From positions 1-44,774 of the forward strand of contig JBGPOP010000034.1 in the NCBI GenBank assembly GCA_041488095.1: a stretch of DNA of 44,774 nucleotides, given 5' to 3'. This document shows, one piece after another, positions 31,951 to 40,852 of this stretch. Under the pieces are notes generated by a model. The model made no database searches and was not told the origin of the DNA. It saw only the letters and a list, made by a program, of their open reading frames with translations. The position numbers were made by a program, and so were the translations under genes. The stretch comes from DASYPQ01 sp041488095 (GTDB taxonomy: Bacteria; Planctomycetota; UBA1135; GCA-002686595). Numbering within the stretch: position 1 is the first letter of the stretch; each line of letters begins with the position of its first letter.

Positions 31951-32631
31951 ATGAAGGCGATGAGTCCCCTCCTCCCCTGCGTCGAGATCGAGCCGGAGCG
32001 GCCCGCGACCCATTCGATCGTGTGGCTGCACGGTCTCGGCGCCGACGGCAACGACTTCGTGCCGATCGTCCCGCACCTGGGCCTCGACGCGGATCTCGCG
32101 GTACGGTTCGTGTTCCCGCACGCGCCGCGTATCCCGGTGGCGGTCAACATGGGGATTGTGATGCCGGCCTGGTACGACGTCACCGGCGCCGATTTGAAGA
32201 GCCGCCAGGACACGGACGGCATCCAGCGCTCCGCCAAGAGCGTTCGCGCGTTGGTCGAACGCGAGATCGAGCGCGGCGTGCCGAGCCGCAACATCGTCCT
32301 GGCCGGATTCTCGCAGGGCGCCGCGATGGCCGTGTACGTCGCGCTGCGGCACGAGAAGCCGCTCGCGGGCTTGATCGCGCTTTCGACCTACCTCGTGCTC
32401 GAGGAGACGGTGGAGGCCGAGCTCTCCGCCGCCAACCGCGGGATCGCCGTGTTCCAGGCGCACGGAACGCAGGATCCGCTCGTCCCGTTCCGCTGGGGGA
32501 AGGAGCTGCGCGAGAGCCTCGTCGCGCTCGGCTGCGAGGTCACGTGGCGCTCCTATCCGATGCAGCACGAGGTCTGCATGGAGGAGATCGCGGCGATCGG
32601 GGAGTGGCTGAACGCGCGGCTGGGCGCGTGA
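31951..32631 (+). CDS. Carboxylesterase/phospholipase-family alpha/beta hydrolase
   Basis: A 226-residue hydrolase of the bacterial carboxylesterase II/acyl-protein thioesterase-like family. It starts the fold with 'IVWLHGLGADGNDF' (oxyanion strand), has the nucleophile Ser in 'GFSQGAAMA' near residue 122, Asp in 'GTQDPLVPF' and His in 'MQHEVCMEE' near the end. Length is standard. Substrate is a short ester or lysophospholipid by family. It is divergent from the questin-oxidase-like operon with a 74-bp shared promoter region, and convergent with the hydrolase gene 17 bp downstream. Confidence 0.93.
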   Translation: MKAMSPLLPCVEIEPERPATHSIVWLHGLGADGNDFVPIVPHLGLDADLAVRFVFPHAPRIPVAVNMGIVMPAWYDVTGADLKSRQDTDGIQRSAKSVRALVEREIERGVPSRNIVLAGFSQGAAMAVYVALRHEKPLAGLIALSTYLVLEETVEAELSAANRGIAVFQAHGTQDPLVPFRWGKELRESLVALGCEVTWRSYPMQHEVCMEEIAAIGEWLNARLGA

Positions 32632-32648
32632 GCCTGTCTCCACTCCCT

Positions 32649-34367
32649 TCAGTGCGGTTTCTCGGCGTGCAACCGCTTCCCGAGCCACGCCACGAGCGCG
32701 TCCAGGAAGCCTGCGTCGACCGGCCGCCGTTCGAAATAGTCCGACATGTGCGACTTCTCGCCGGCGACCTTCTTGAACAGGTGGTCGAGTCCGGGGAGCA
32801 CGACGAGCTCGTGGTCGGCATGACGGACCTCGTCGAGAGCCTTGGCGATCTCGCGCGCGTCGCGGTCGGGTGAGACCTGGAAGTCCTTCTCGCCCTGCAA
32901 CACGAGCACCGGGCAGCGCACCTTCTGGATGTTCGCGCGCGGGTCCTGCTTCGCGTGGCTCTTCAGCCAGGCGCGCATGGAGAGAACCGAGCGATAGTCC
33001 GCAGGGATCTCCTCGGGCTTGATCGCCTTGTCGCTCGCAGCCAGGTCGAGGTACTTGCGAACGTCCTCCAGGATCTTCTTCCGGTCGTCCCCCTGCACGC
33101 CCGCGAGGTCGAGGGCCAGCCCGTTCTGCTCGAGGATCACGTCCGCGACCGGGCGCGCGGTCGCGGCCATCAGCACGAGAGCGGCGATCCGCGGGCGCTC
33201 GACGGCGAGGATCGGAGCGGTGATCCCGCCCTCGCTGTGGCCGATCAAGACAACGCGATCGGGATCGACATCGTCGCGCGCGAGCAGGAAGTCGACGCAC
33301 GCGCGCGCGTCCGCGATCAGATCGTCGAGGTTCAAATTCTCGAGCGGGCCCTGGCTGCCTCCCGTCCCACGATCGTCGACCCGCAGGACGAGGAACCCCT
33401 CCTGCGTCAGCCGGTCGAGGATCTCGTGCGTGCCGAGATCGATGCCCGAGGAGAAGCCGTCGCGGTCCTGCAGGCCGGAGCCGGAGATGAAGAAGACCGC
33501 GGGGAGGCGGCCCTTCGCGCCCGGTGCTCGCGAGATCTCGCCCGCGAGCCGGACTTCGCCGTGCTTGATCTCGACCTGCTCGACGTCGAGATGCGGGCCA
33601 GCCGGCGTGGCGGGCGGGCGATGAATTGTGAAGGGCTCGGGGTGCTCGTCGCTGCGCGTAATCTTGATCTTCTGCGCCGGGATCTCGATCAGGAGCACGC
33701 GGCCGTCGTCGGAGAGGGAGATCACTTCGCCCAGCGAGTCCTCGAGCTTCGCGCCGGCGACCTCGCTGCCGGCCGTCTTCTCGAGCGGGCCCTGCCTGTG
33801 CGCGCGATACGGGAGGACCTTCACCGCGTTGCTCGAGAGCATGTTGCCCTCGATCGCGCCGTCCTCCCCGGGCGGGAGGAGCGCCAGCAGCAGCTCGAGG
33901 TAGCCGACGAAGTTGTTGGCCTGCAGGTAGGTCTTTTCCGGGACGTCGATCGTGACGTTCTTGGGCGCGCGTCCCTGCACGATCACGGCGTCGGCCTTGC
34001 CGCGCGCGATCGACAGCTCGACCCGCGAGTACGATTGGCCGAGCTCGGCCTCGAGGACCTGACGGAGCGGGAGGCCGGAGTCGTCGGTGAAGAGCTCGCA
34101 CTGGTAGCGCTGCTGCGGAAGGCCCATCGCCGGCATCGCGTCGACCTGGACGCGGCCGGTGAAGCGGTGCACCGCGGCGCCGAGGCTGTCGACGGTCCCC
34201 TCGTAGCGGAAGGTGTGGTACGCGATGCGCTTGCCGTCCTGCTCGAAGATCCACACGCGCTCCTCGCCGGGGCGATAGAGGTCGGTGACCTTGCGATGGT
34301 CGCCGCGGGTGATGGAGGGGGGAACGAGAAGGAATCCGGCGAGCGCGAGTCGAGCGGACAGCGACAT
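32649..34367 (-). CDS. Secreted alpha/beta hydrolase (large N-terminal beta domain)
   Basis: A 572-residue exported protein. The signal peptide 'MSLSARLALAGFLLVPPSIT' starts at ATG 34367. Residues to about 260 form a beta-rich domain of unknown function. The C-terminal ~300 residues are an alpha/beta hydrolase with nucleophile elbow 'GHSEGGITA', Asp in 'GEKDFQVSP' and His in 'GLDHLFKK', like the dienelactone-hydrolase/peptidase S9-related bacterial hydrolases. The region upstream of the start is a remnant of an IS91-type transposase gene, so the native promoter may have been replaced. A copy of the start region recurs at 35985-36086. Confidence 0.85.
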   Translation of the reverse strand: MSLSARLALAGFLLVPPSITRGDHRKVTDLYRPGEERVWIFEQDGKRIAYHTFRYEGTVDSLGAAVHRFTGRVQVDAMPAMGLPQQRYQCELFTDDSGLPLRQVLEAELGQSYSRVELSIARGKADAVIVQGRAPKNVTIDVPEKTYLQANNFVGYLELLLALLPPGEDGAIEGNMLSSNAVKVLPYRAHRQGPLEKTAGSEVAGAKLEDSLGEVISLSDDGRVLLIEIPAQKIKITRSDEHPEPFTIHRPPATPAGPHLDVEQVEIKHGEVRLAGEISRAPGAKGRLPAVFFISGSGLQDRDGFSSGIDLGTHEILDRLTQEGFLVLRVDDRGTGGSQGPLENLNLDDLIADARACVDFLLARDDVDPDRVVLIGHSEGGITAPILAVERPRIAALVLMAATARPVADVILEQNGLALDLAGVQGDDRKKILEDVRKYLDLAASDKAIKPEEIPADYRSVLSMRAWLKSHAKQDPRANIQKVRCPVLVLQGEKDFQVSPDRDAREIAKALDEVRHADHELVVLPGLDHLFKKVAGEKSHMSDYFERRPVDAGFLDALVAWLGKRLHAEKPH

Positions 34368-34413
34368 GATCGATCTCCTCAAGCCCGGCGCGGCCTGGGC
34401 CGGCGCGAGGGGT
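34311..34413. repeat. Direct repeat A: start of hydrolase gene plus leader
   Basis: About 100 bases spanning the first ~19 codons of the hydrolase and ~45 bases of leader. A similar sequence in the same orientation lies at 35985-36086, including the perfect stretch CTCCTCAAGCCCGGCGCGGC. The two repeats enclose the three small exported-protein genes. Confidence 0.75.
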
Positions 34414-34605
34414 GGAAGCTCCGTGGAGAGGCTGAGGTGCGCGAGGATCCTGCGCTCGACCAGACCGTCGGTGAGGCAAGCCCCGGTGCGCGGGCGCAGC
34501 CCGCGATCAACTTGCGCGGTCCGCTGCAATGCGGACACACGAGAACGTCGATGGCGAACACCCGCATCATCAGCTCAGCCCAGGTTGACCGCTCCCTCGA
34601 AGAAT
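34370..34605 (-). pseudogene. C-terminal remnant of an IS91-type transposase gene
   Basis: The minus strand reads 'TWAELMMRVFAIDVLVCPHC' and 'SGPRKLIA' in one frame, then 'RILAHLSLSTELPPLAPAQA' in another. This is the conserved end of IS91-family (HUH) transposases, with the CPxCxG knuckle and the 'ILAHLGL..PPxAPA' tail. The body of the gene is missing and a frameshift separates the two parts, so it is inactive debris. It ends at the hydrolase start. Confidence 0.75.
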
Positions 34606-34620
34606 CCATGCTAACCGAGA

Positions 34621-34995
34621 TCAGCGGACGGCGACGAGCGAGAAGCGTCGCACCACGGCGTGCGGGTCGAACACGGCGACGAGGCTGAAGCGGGCTTGGC
34701 GCCAAGAGCTCCCCCCTGCGAAGTCGTGGCCTCCCCCCGTCAGGGCGGGCGCGATGCCGTGTCGGCCGGCGACGAGGCGCCAGGTGAAGATCCGCCCGGC
34801 CTCGAACTCCGCGGTCGGAGGACCGAAGCGCAGGACGAGGTCGTCCCGCGTCGTCTTCCCCTCGACGAGGTCCGGGATCTCGCGCGCCACCGTCGCCTGC
34901 GGGACACGCGTCTCCCGATCCGTGCTGCACGCTGCGCTCCCGAGTGCGATCGCTGCGGCGGCCATCGCCGCTGCCGCGCGCCCGGATGCCTTCAT
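34621..34995 (-). CDS. Small BamE/SmpA-like lipoprotein, third of a tandem set
   Basis: A 124-residue lipoprotein: 'ALGSAACSTDRE' contains the lipobox, Cys near residue 22. The domain 'VEGKTTRDDLVLRFGPPTAE' then 'GRIFTWRLV' matches the SmpA/BamE-like pattern, where a 'G.TTR..V...FG.P' helix is followed by a strand. It shares this motif with the two genes upstream. Its ATG overlaps the previous stop (ATGA) with GGAG before it. Role is inferred as envelope accessory. Confidence 0.78.
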   Translation of the reverse strand: MKASGRAAAAMAAAAIALGSAACSTDRETRVPQATVAREIPDLVEGKTTRDDLVLRFGPPTAEFEAGRIFTWRLVAGRHGIAPALTGGGHDFAGGSSWRQARFSLVAVFDPHAVVRRFSLVAVR

Positions 34996-35405
34996 CTCCA
35001 CTTCTCCAGCTGGGAGTACCAGTCCTTGTCCAGGCCCGTCTGCGGCTGCTTCAGGACTTCCTTGCGCGCAAGCCGACCCGACTCGTCGAAGGAGACCATC
35101 AGCGCCAGGTGCCGCGTCGCTTCTCCGGCTACTCCTCCACCCCCCATTCCTGCCGCGGCGAAGAACAGCCAGGCCTCGTCCCACACGAAGGCGAAGATCC
35201 GGTCGTCGTCACGGCGGAGATCGGGTTCGCCGAGAAGCAGGAGCACGTCCTCCCGCGTCGTCGATCCCATTGCGAGCGCGAGGAAGTCCCCCTCCCCGAC
35301 CTCGCCGCGGTGCTCGGTCCCAAAGGGAGTATGTGGCACGGTCGGCGTGATGATGCAGCTCGAGGCGGTCAGGCCCGCGGTGAGCGCGAGACCGCGCGCG
35401 TTCAT
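34992..35405 (-). CDS. Small BamE/SmpA-like exported protein, second of the tandem set
   Basis: A 137-residue exported lipoprotein (lipobox-like 'LTASSC', Cys 17). 'MGSTTREDVLLLLGEPDLRR' followed by 'DRIFAFVWDEAWLFF' is the same TTRE-motif domain as in its neighbours, and a Gly-rich loop follows. Overlaps both neighbours by ATGA, so the three genes are translationally coupled. The frame extends far upstream without conserved sequence; ATG 35405 begins the signal peptide. Confidence 0.78.
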   Translation of the reverse strand: MNARGLALTAGLTASSCIITPTVPHTPFGTEHRGEVGEGDFLALAMGSTTREDVLLLLGEPDLRRDDDRIFAFVWDEAWLFFAAAGMGGGGVAGEATRHLALMVSFDESGRLARKEVLKQPQTGLDKDWYSQLEKWR

Positions 35406-35761
35406 CCGATCTCCATGAGATTGAAGCGCGCGACGAGTCCATGCGCGTCGAAGATCACGACGAGGCCGTAGCTCCAGGGAATCTTGCCGAAGGAAACTCT
35501 CACCTTGGGAAGGATCTCGCCAGCGTCTTCGCGTTGGAGCCGCCAGGTCAAGATGCGCCCGTCCTCGAAAGTCCACGAAGGTGGGCCGAATCGGAGGAGC
35601 AATGCCTCGCGCGTCGTCTCGCCCGGGACCACGAAGGGCATCGCGGCGCGGACACCGGCCTCGCCCGTGATGGGCGGCGGAGGAGTGATGCAGCCGCCGA
35701 GGATCGCGAGGAGGATTCCTCCCCCGAGCTCTGGAAGGCGCAGTCTGTGAAAAGCGTGCAT
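35402..35761 (-). CDS. Small BamE/SmpA-like lipoprotein, first of the tandem set
   Basis: A 119-residue lipoprotein with signal 'LGGGILLAILGGC' (lipobox Cys 24). The motif 'VPGETTREALLLRFGPPSWT' then 'DGRILTWRLQ' is nearly superimposable on that of the third gene. ATG 35761 is placed at the signal peptide; the longer open frame upstream crosses the duplicated hydrolase start and is not conserved. It heads the three-gene operon. Confidence 0.78.
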   Translation of the reverse strand: MHAFHRLRLPELGGGILLAILGGCITPPPPITGEAGVRAAMPFVVPGETTREALLLRFGPPSWTFEDGRILTWRLQREDAGEILPKVRVSFGKIPWSYGLVVIFDAHGLVARFNLMEIG

Positions 35762-35984
35762 CCGTCCATTGTAACTGCAGGTAGGGGGGAGAATCGATCG
35801 CGGGCAGCGAGGACGACCACGCCGCTGGATGACGCGATGCTCGCGACTCTCCTTCTCGCCCAACGACCACAAAGCGACGACCCGATTCGACGACGATCGT
35901 CTCAGTCGCCGTACCTTCATGGACGCCGGCCGCGCAGATCGCCGAGATGCTCGCCAAGCTCCAGGAGCTCGGCGCGTAGGTGCG
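35762..35984. other. Intergenic region with a possible plus-strand gene remnant
   Basis: At 35925-35980 the plus strand reads 'TPAAQIAEMLAKLQELGA' then a stop. It looks like the helical C-terminus of a lost gene, but nothing upstream supports an intact frame. The promoter of the lipoprotein operon should lie near 35770-35830. Confidence 0.35.
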
Positions 35985-36086
35985 ATCGAGGGATTGACGA
36001 GAAGGAACCCGTCGAGCGCGAGGCCAGCGGGCAGCGACATGGTCGATCTCCTCAAGCCCGGCGCGGCCTGGGCCGGCGCTCGGGCG
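35985..36086. repeat. Direct repeat B: duplicated hydrolase start at the hrpB end
   Basis: The partner of 34311-34413. On the minus strand it encodes 'MSLPAGLALDGFLLVNPSIA', a copy of the hydrolase signal peptide, then breaks off. The last ~11 codons and stop of hrpB lie in its right half. Confidence 0.75.
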
Positions 36087-38610
36087 CCGCGCTCCACGGA
36101 TCCTCCGGCCAAGCGTGCCTAGGGTAGCGCCGCTTCAGCTCCTTGCGCACTTCCTGGTAGGCGCCGCTCCAGAAGCTCCGCAGGTCGTCGGTCACCTGCT
36201 GCGGGCGGGAGCTGGGCGCGAGGAGGTGCATCAGGACCCTGACGCGGCCGCCGGCGATCCGCGGCGAGTCGGCGAGGCCGAACACTTCCTGGATGCGGAC
36301 TGCGAGGACCGGGGGCTTGCCGGGCTCGTAGACGAGCTGGATCCAGCTCCCGCTCGGGACCTGGATGCGTTCCGGGGCTTCGCGCTCGAGCGCGCGGAGC
36401 TGCGCGCGCGTGAGCTTCGCTTGAAGAATTCCGACGAGCGGGAGCTTCTTCAGGTCGGCGAAGGAACGCGAGCCCTGGCAGATCTCGGGGAGCAGCGCCT
36501 TCAGCTCCATCTCGTCGAAGCCCGGCAACGCGAGCTCGGGCATCCATTCTCGCAGGCAGCGCAGGCGGTTCAGGAACGCGACGATCGCCTCGTCCGCGAG
36601 CGGGAGGGCGCGCTCGAGATCTCGCTCGGCCGCTTCGGCGAGCACGCGCGCGACCTCGTCCGATTCGGGCAATGCGGACTGCACTTCCTCGAGGGCCAGA
36701 TCGCCGTAGAGCGTCCGCTTCATCGCGGTGACGGTCTCCCGCTGCGGGTCGAAGGACACCTTCGTCTCGGCCCGCAGGCTCTCCTCGGGCAGCCAAGTGC
36801 GCTCGACCGCCGACGCCTGTCGCACGAGCGCCTCCGCCCGCTCGCCGCGCCGGCCGGCGTCGATGTCGATGCACAGGAAAAGCTCGGCCTCCCCCACCGC
36901 GCTTTCGTCCGCGAGCTGCACGCCGCGGCCGCCGACCATGACACCGCGGCGGCTTTCCTTCTCGCGCCGGCGCGCGAGGCGGTCAGGAAACGCGGCGAGC
37001 AGGGCGCGCAGCAGCGCAGGTTCCGAGTCCGTCCGTCGCCGGGAGCCGCCCTTCCCGCTTCGTTCGACCTGCCTCAGGAGGTCGTCGCGGGTGCGCAGCA
37101 CGAAGCGCGCTGCGCCGACGTTGATCTCGCCGATCGGCGTCGACGCGCGACCGGTGCGCTCGAAGTCTTCGAGCGCGATGACCCGATCGAGCACGTCGGA
37201 GTCGGAGTGGTGCGCGGCCTTCCGGCGCCTCGGGCCGACGCCGGAGCGCGGATCCGAGCGCAGGAACGGGTCCCGCTCCGCGAGCATCGCTCCCGCCAGC
37301 GCCGCTTCCCCAGCGCATCCCAGTCGCTCGCCCTCGAGCAGGAGGCGCGCGATCCTCGGGTGAGCCGGGATGCGCGCCATGGCACGGCCGAGCGCCGTCA
37401 CGCCGCGTGCGTCGAGCGCGCCGAGGCGTTCGAGGAGCGCCTCGGCCTGATCCAGCGCCGCGCGCGAAGGCGCTTCGAACCACGGGAACGCGCGCACGTC
37501 GCGCTCGCCGAAGCAGCGGAGCTGGAGGACCGGTCCGGCGAGGTCGACGCGGCGGATCTCGGGCTCCTCGCGCTCCTGCATCGAGCGCTGCTCGGCCTGC
37601 GACCACAGGCGCAGGCAGACTCCGGGCCCGGTGCGGCCGGCACGGCCCGCACGCTGCTCGGCCGAGGTGCGCGAGATGCGCGCGAGCTCGAGGCGGTCGA
37701 GGCCGACCGAGGGATCGAATCGCAGGATTCGCGCGAGACCCGAGTCGACGACGGCGGAGACGCCCTCGATCGTCACCGAGGTCTCGGCGACGTTGGTAGC
37801 GAGGACGACCTTGCGGCGATCGGCAGTGCGGAGCACGGCGTCCTGCTGTTCGGCAGGGAGGTCGCCGTAGAGCTCCATCAACGCGAGTCCCCTCTTCGCC
37901 GCGAGCGGCTCGAGCGCTTCGCGCGCGCGGCGGATCTCGCCGACTCCGGGAAGGAATGCCAGCACGTCCCCTTGCGTCGTCTTGAGGGCCCGCGCGACCG
38001 CCGAAGCCATCCGCTCGTGAAGGGGTCGGCGCTCCTCGGAGCCGAGATGCTCGACCTCGACCGGGAAGAGCCGCCCCTCGCTCTCGATCACCGGGCAGCC
38101 GCCGAGGAATCGAGCGATCTCGCCGGTCTCGATCGTCGCCGACATGACGACGATCTTCAGGTCGGGCCGGGCCTCGAGCTGCACCTTTCGCACGAGCGCG
38201 AGAGCGAGATCGGTGTCGAGGTTGCGCTCGTGGAACTCGTCGAAGATCACGACGCCGACGCGCTCCAGGAACAGATCGTCCTGGAGCAGGCGCACGAGCA
38301 GCCCCTCGGTGACGACGAGGATGCGCGTGCGCGCCGAAGCCTTGCGGTCGAAGCGGACGTGGAACCCGACCTCTCCCCCGACCTCGCCGCCGCGCTCGAA
38401 GGCCATGCGCCGCGCCGCCGCGCGCGCCGCGAGCCGGCGCGGCTCGAGCATGAGGATCGTTCCGGTGCCGGCGATCCCCGCGTCGAGGAGCGCCGGCGGC
38501 ATGTGCGTCGTCTTGCCCGCGCCGGTCGGAGCGCGGAGGACGGCGCAAGAATGCTTCACAAGCGCCTCGACCAGCCGCGGAAGGACCGCGTCGATCGGGA
38601 GCGGGTTCAT
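36052..38610 (-). CDS. hrpB: ATP-dependent helicase HrpB (DEAH-box type)
   Basis: An 852-residue SF2 helicase. Motif I 'APTGAGKTT' is near residue 27, motif II 'DEFHERN' near 115, motif III 'MSATIE' near 147 and motif VI 'EQRAGRAGRTG' near 315, followed by HA2 and the HrpB-specific C-terminal domain ending 'RYPRHAWPEDPW'. Length is as expected for HrpB. Its cellular role is poorly defined (RNA or nucleoprotein remodelling). The ATG overlaps the amidohydrolase stop (TGATG), so the two are co-transcribed. The stop lies within the duplicated sequence at 35985-36086. Confidence 0.94.
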   Translation of the reverse strand: MNPLPIDAVLPRLVEALVKHSCAVLRAPTGAGKTTHMPPALLDAGIAGTGTILMLEPRRLAARAAARRMAFERGGEVGGEVGFHVRFDRKASARTRILVVTEGLLVRLLQDDLFLERVGVVIFDEFHERNLDTDLALALVRKVQLEARPDLKIVVMSATIETGEIARFLGGCPVIESEGRLFPVEVEHLGSEERRPLHERMASAVARALKTTQGDVLAFLPGVGEIRRAREALEPLAAKRGLALMELYGDLPAEQQDAVLRTADRRKVVLATNVAETSVTIEGVSAVVDSGLARILRFDPSVGLDRLELARISRTSAEQRAGRAGRTGPGVCLRLWSQAEQRSMQEREEPEIRRVDLAGPVLQLRCFGERDVRAFPWFEAPSRAALDQAEALLERLGALDARGVTALGRAMARIPAHPRIARLLLEGERLGCAGEAALAGAMLAERDPFLRSDPRSGVGPRRRKAAHHSDSDVLDRVIALEDFERTGRASTPIGEINVGAARFVLRTRDDLLRQVERSGKGGSRRRTDSEPALLRALLAAFPDRLARRREKESRRGVMVGGRGVQLADESAVGEAELFLCIDIDAGRRGERAEALVRQASAVERTWLPEESLRAETKVSFDPQRETVTAMKRTLYGDLALEEVQSALPESDEVARVLAEAAERDLERALPLADEAIVAFLNRLRCLREWMPELALPGFDEMELKALLPEICQGSRSFADLKKLPLVGILQAKLTRAQLRALEREAPERIQVPSGSWIQLVYEPGKPPVLAVRIQEVFGLADSPRIAGGRVRVLMHLLAPSSRPQQVTDDLRSFWSGAYQEVRKELKRRYPRHAWPEDPWSAAPERRPRPRRA

Positions 38611-39899
38611 CAGCGTCGCTCGGCGACGACCCGGCCTTCCTTCACGACGAGCGCGGGGTTGCGCAGCTTCGAGACGTCCTGGATCGGGTCGCCGCGGACG
38701 GCGATCAGGTCGGCGACGCATCCCTCCGCGACCCGGCCGAGATCCTTCCCCCGGCCGAGCACCTCGGCTGCGGTCGCCGTCGCGGCGCGCAGCGCGTCGA
38801 CCGGCTTCATCCCGTACTCGACCATCAGCTCGATCTCGCGCGCCTCGAGGCCGTGCGCGAACACGCCCACGTCGCTGCCGCACGCGATCGTCACGCCCGA
38901 TTGCAGCGCGCGGGCGAAGAACGCCTTCGACTCGACGATCGCGGGCGGATCGGGACTCCCCGGTTTCCAGCCGGCGTAGCGGGCGACCGCCTCGGTCGCC
39001 GCGAGCGTCGGACAGAGCACGGCGCCTCGCGTGCGCATCAGCTGGAGCGTCTCGAGCGTGACGCCTGTCCCGTGCTCGATCGTCTTCACTCCCGCCGTGA
39101 CCGCCCGGCGGATGCCCTCGTCCGTGCTCGCGTGCGCCGCAACCGGCCTCCCGGCGCTCTTGGCTTCGTCGACGAGCGCGTCGAGCTCCGCCTGCGAGAA
39201 CGTCGGCGTCGCGGCGCGATCCTTCGCGCGGCGGTAGTCGGCGTACACCTTGATCCAGTCCGCACCCGCCGCGATCTGCTCGCGCACCGCTCGCCGTACT
39301 TCGTCGACCCCGGTCGCCTCCTGCGCGCCCTTCGGCACCTGCCAGCGCGGATCGAAGCCCGACGGCGCATAGCAGCCGGTCGCGACGATCGCGCGGGTCA
39401 CGGCGTAAATGCGCGGGCCCGGGATCATCCCCTTCGCGATCGCGTCGCGCAGTGCGACGTCAGCGAAGCCCGCGCCCTCCGTCCCGAGGTCTCGCAGCGT
39501 CGTGAAGCCGGCCTCGATCGTCGCGCGCGCCGCAACCGTGGCGCGGATCGTGCGCAGCTCGAGCGATTCGTGGAGCACCTGGTCCTCCCACGGCGTCTCG
39601 TCGTAGGGGTGCAGGAGCAGGTGCGAGTGCAGGTCGATCAGGCCCGGGACGAGGTAGAGGCCCGCGAGATCGAGCTTCCGCGCGTCCGCAGGCGCCTGGA
39701 TCGCCGAGGACGGACCGATTCGCGCGACACGCCCGCCCACGACGAGCACGTCGGCGCCTTCGATCCAGCGCTCGCCGCGTTCGTCGAGCACGCGCGCGCC
39801 CGAGAGAACGAGCGCGGGGCCGTGACCCTGCCCCGTCCGGACTCCGGGAGTCGTGCAGGAAAGTAGCCAGGCGCAGAGCAGCACGATCGTCCGGTCCAT
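38610..39899 (-). CDS. Exported amidohydrolase (metal-dependent, imidazolonepropionase-like)
   Basis: A 429-residue amidohydrolase. It has a lipoprotein-type signal ('LLCAWLLSCTTPG', Cys near residue 14), then the amidohydrolase fold: 'LIDLHSHLLL' with the first two His ligands, the Lys in 'ADWIKVYADY' that is usually carbamylated, His in 'PVAAHASTD' and 'TIEHGTG', and the Asp in 'IACGSDVGVF'. It ends in 'KEGRVV'. The substrate is unknown; secreted members often hydrolyse cyclic dipeptides, Xaa-Pro or related amides. GAAGGAGGAG precedes the ATG. It is the first gene of the operon with hrpB. Confidence 0.9.
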   Translation of the reverse strand: MDRTIVLLCAWLLSCTTPGVRTGQGHGPALVLSGARVLDERGERWIEGADVLVVGGRVARIGPSSAIQAPADARKLDLAGLYLVPGLIDLHSHLLLHPYDETPWEDQVLHESLELRTIRATVAARATIEAGFTTLRDLGTEGAGFADVALRDAIAKGMIPGPRIYAVTRAIVATGCYAPSGFDPRWQVPKGAQEATGVDEVRRAVREQIAAGADWIKVYADYRRAKDRAATPTFSQAELDALVDEAKSAGRPVAAHASTDEGIRRAVTAGVKTIEHGTGVTLETLQLMRTRGAVLCPTLAATEAVARYAGWKPGSPDPPAIVESKAFFARALQSGVTIACGSDVGVFAHGLEAREIELMVEYGMKPVDALRAATATAAEVLGRGKDLGRVAEGCVADLIAVRGDPIQDVSKLRNPALVVKEGRVVAERR

Positions 39900-40039
39900 G
39901 AGAGCTCCTCCTTCGAGCACCGTCCAGGCACAAGTGCCGGGAGAAGGATGCCCTGCTCCGCACCCGACCACAACTCGACGTCGGTCCAGCCCGCGAAGTT
40001 GGAAAGGCGAGCGGTGCTTCGGCATCCTGGCGCGCGAAC

Positions 40040-40843
40040 ATGGTCGACGTGATCCTCAACGCGACGATCGAGAGCCGCCTGGACCTGAACGAGCGCTACG
40101 CCATCCTGCGCGTGCGGCCCGACGACCAACCCGTGCCGCCCTTCACGCCGGGACAGTTCGTGCAGCTCGGTCTGCCGCAGCCTGCGCAGCCAAGGCCCGG
40201 CGAGGAGCACGCGGCGGGTCCTCCGCGCATGCGGATCGCGAGGCGCTCCTATTCGATCGCGTCGTCGGCGAACGAGAGGGAGCGCTACGAATTCTTCATC
40301 ACGCTCGTCTCCGGGGGCAGGCTGACGCCCGACCTGTGGAGGATCGAGGCGGGCGGACGGTGCTGGATCGACGCCAAGGCGGTCGGGTCCTTCACGCTCG
40401 ACGGCGTGCCGCCCGAGAGCGACCTCGTCATGGTCGCGACGGGCACAGGCATCTCGCCCTACGTCTCGATGCTGCGCACTTACCGCGACCCGCCGCGGTG
40501 GAGGCGCTTCGTGATGATCCACGGCGTGCGCTATGCCTCCGATCTCGGGTTCCGCGCGGAGCTCGAGGCGCTGCAGATGTCGGATCCGCGCTTCCGCTAC
40601 CTGCCGATCGTGTCGCGCGAGCCCGGGACCTGGACGGGTCTCCAAGGGCGGGTCCAGGCGACGTTGGAGGAGAAGCGCCTGCTCGATCTCGCCGGCGTCC
40701 AGCTCGATCCGCGGCGCTGTCACGTGTTCTTGTGCGGCAATCCCGCCATGATCCAGGACGTGCGCGACCGGCTCGTTCCGAAGGGCTTCACCGTCGACAC
40801 GCCGGCCCTGCGGGGGAACCTGCACTTCGAGAAGTACTGGTAG
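40040..40843 (+). CDS. Ferredoxin-NADP(+) reductase family protein
   Basis: A 267-residue flavoprotein. The FAD motif is 'RRSYSIASSA' (RxYS) near residue 70, the NAD(P) motif 'ATGTGISPYVSML' near 135, and 'HVFLCGNPAMIQDV' near 230. The C-terminal aromatic 'FEKYW' end is typical of bacterial (Fpr-like) reductases, where it stacks on the flavin. It transfers electrons between NADPH and ferredoxin or flavodoxin. The gene stands alone, divergent from the amidohydrolase-hrpB operon across 140 bp. Confidence 0.93.
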   Translation: MVDVILNATIESRLDLNERYAILRVRPDDQPVPPFTPGQFVQLGLPQPAQPRPGEEHAAGPPRMRIARRSYSIASSANERERYEFFITLVSGGRLTPDLWRIEAGGRCWIDAKAVGSFTLDGVPPESDLVMVATGTGISPYVSMLRTYRDPPRWRRFVMIHGVRYASDLGFRAELEALQMSDPRFRYLPIVSREPGTWTGLQGRVQATLEEKRLLDLAGVQLDPRRCHVFLCGNPAMIQDVRDRLVPKGFTVDTPALRGNLHFEKYW

Positions 40844-40852
40844 ACGCGCGAG

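Noticed and set aside
31936..34479. An 847-codon open frame on the minus strand overlapping the hydrolase gene
   Set aside because: It is Arg/Pro-rich out-of-frame sequence produced by high GC; the hydrolase in the other frame has signal peptide and catalytic residues. The same applies to the long open frames opposite hrpB (36115-38979) and opposite the large secreted proteins.
34379..34930. A 183-codon minus-strand frame covering the IS91 remnant and a lipoprotein gene
   Set aside because: Only its middle matches a transposase end; the first part is out-of-frame lipoprotein sequence, so it is not a gene.
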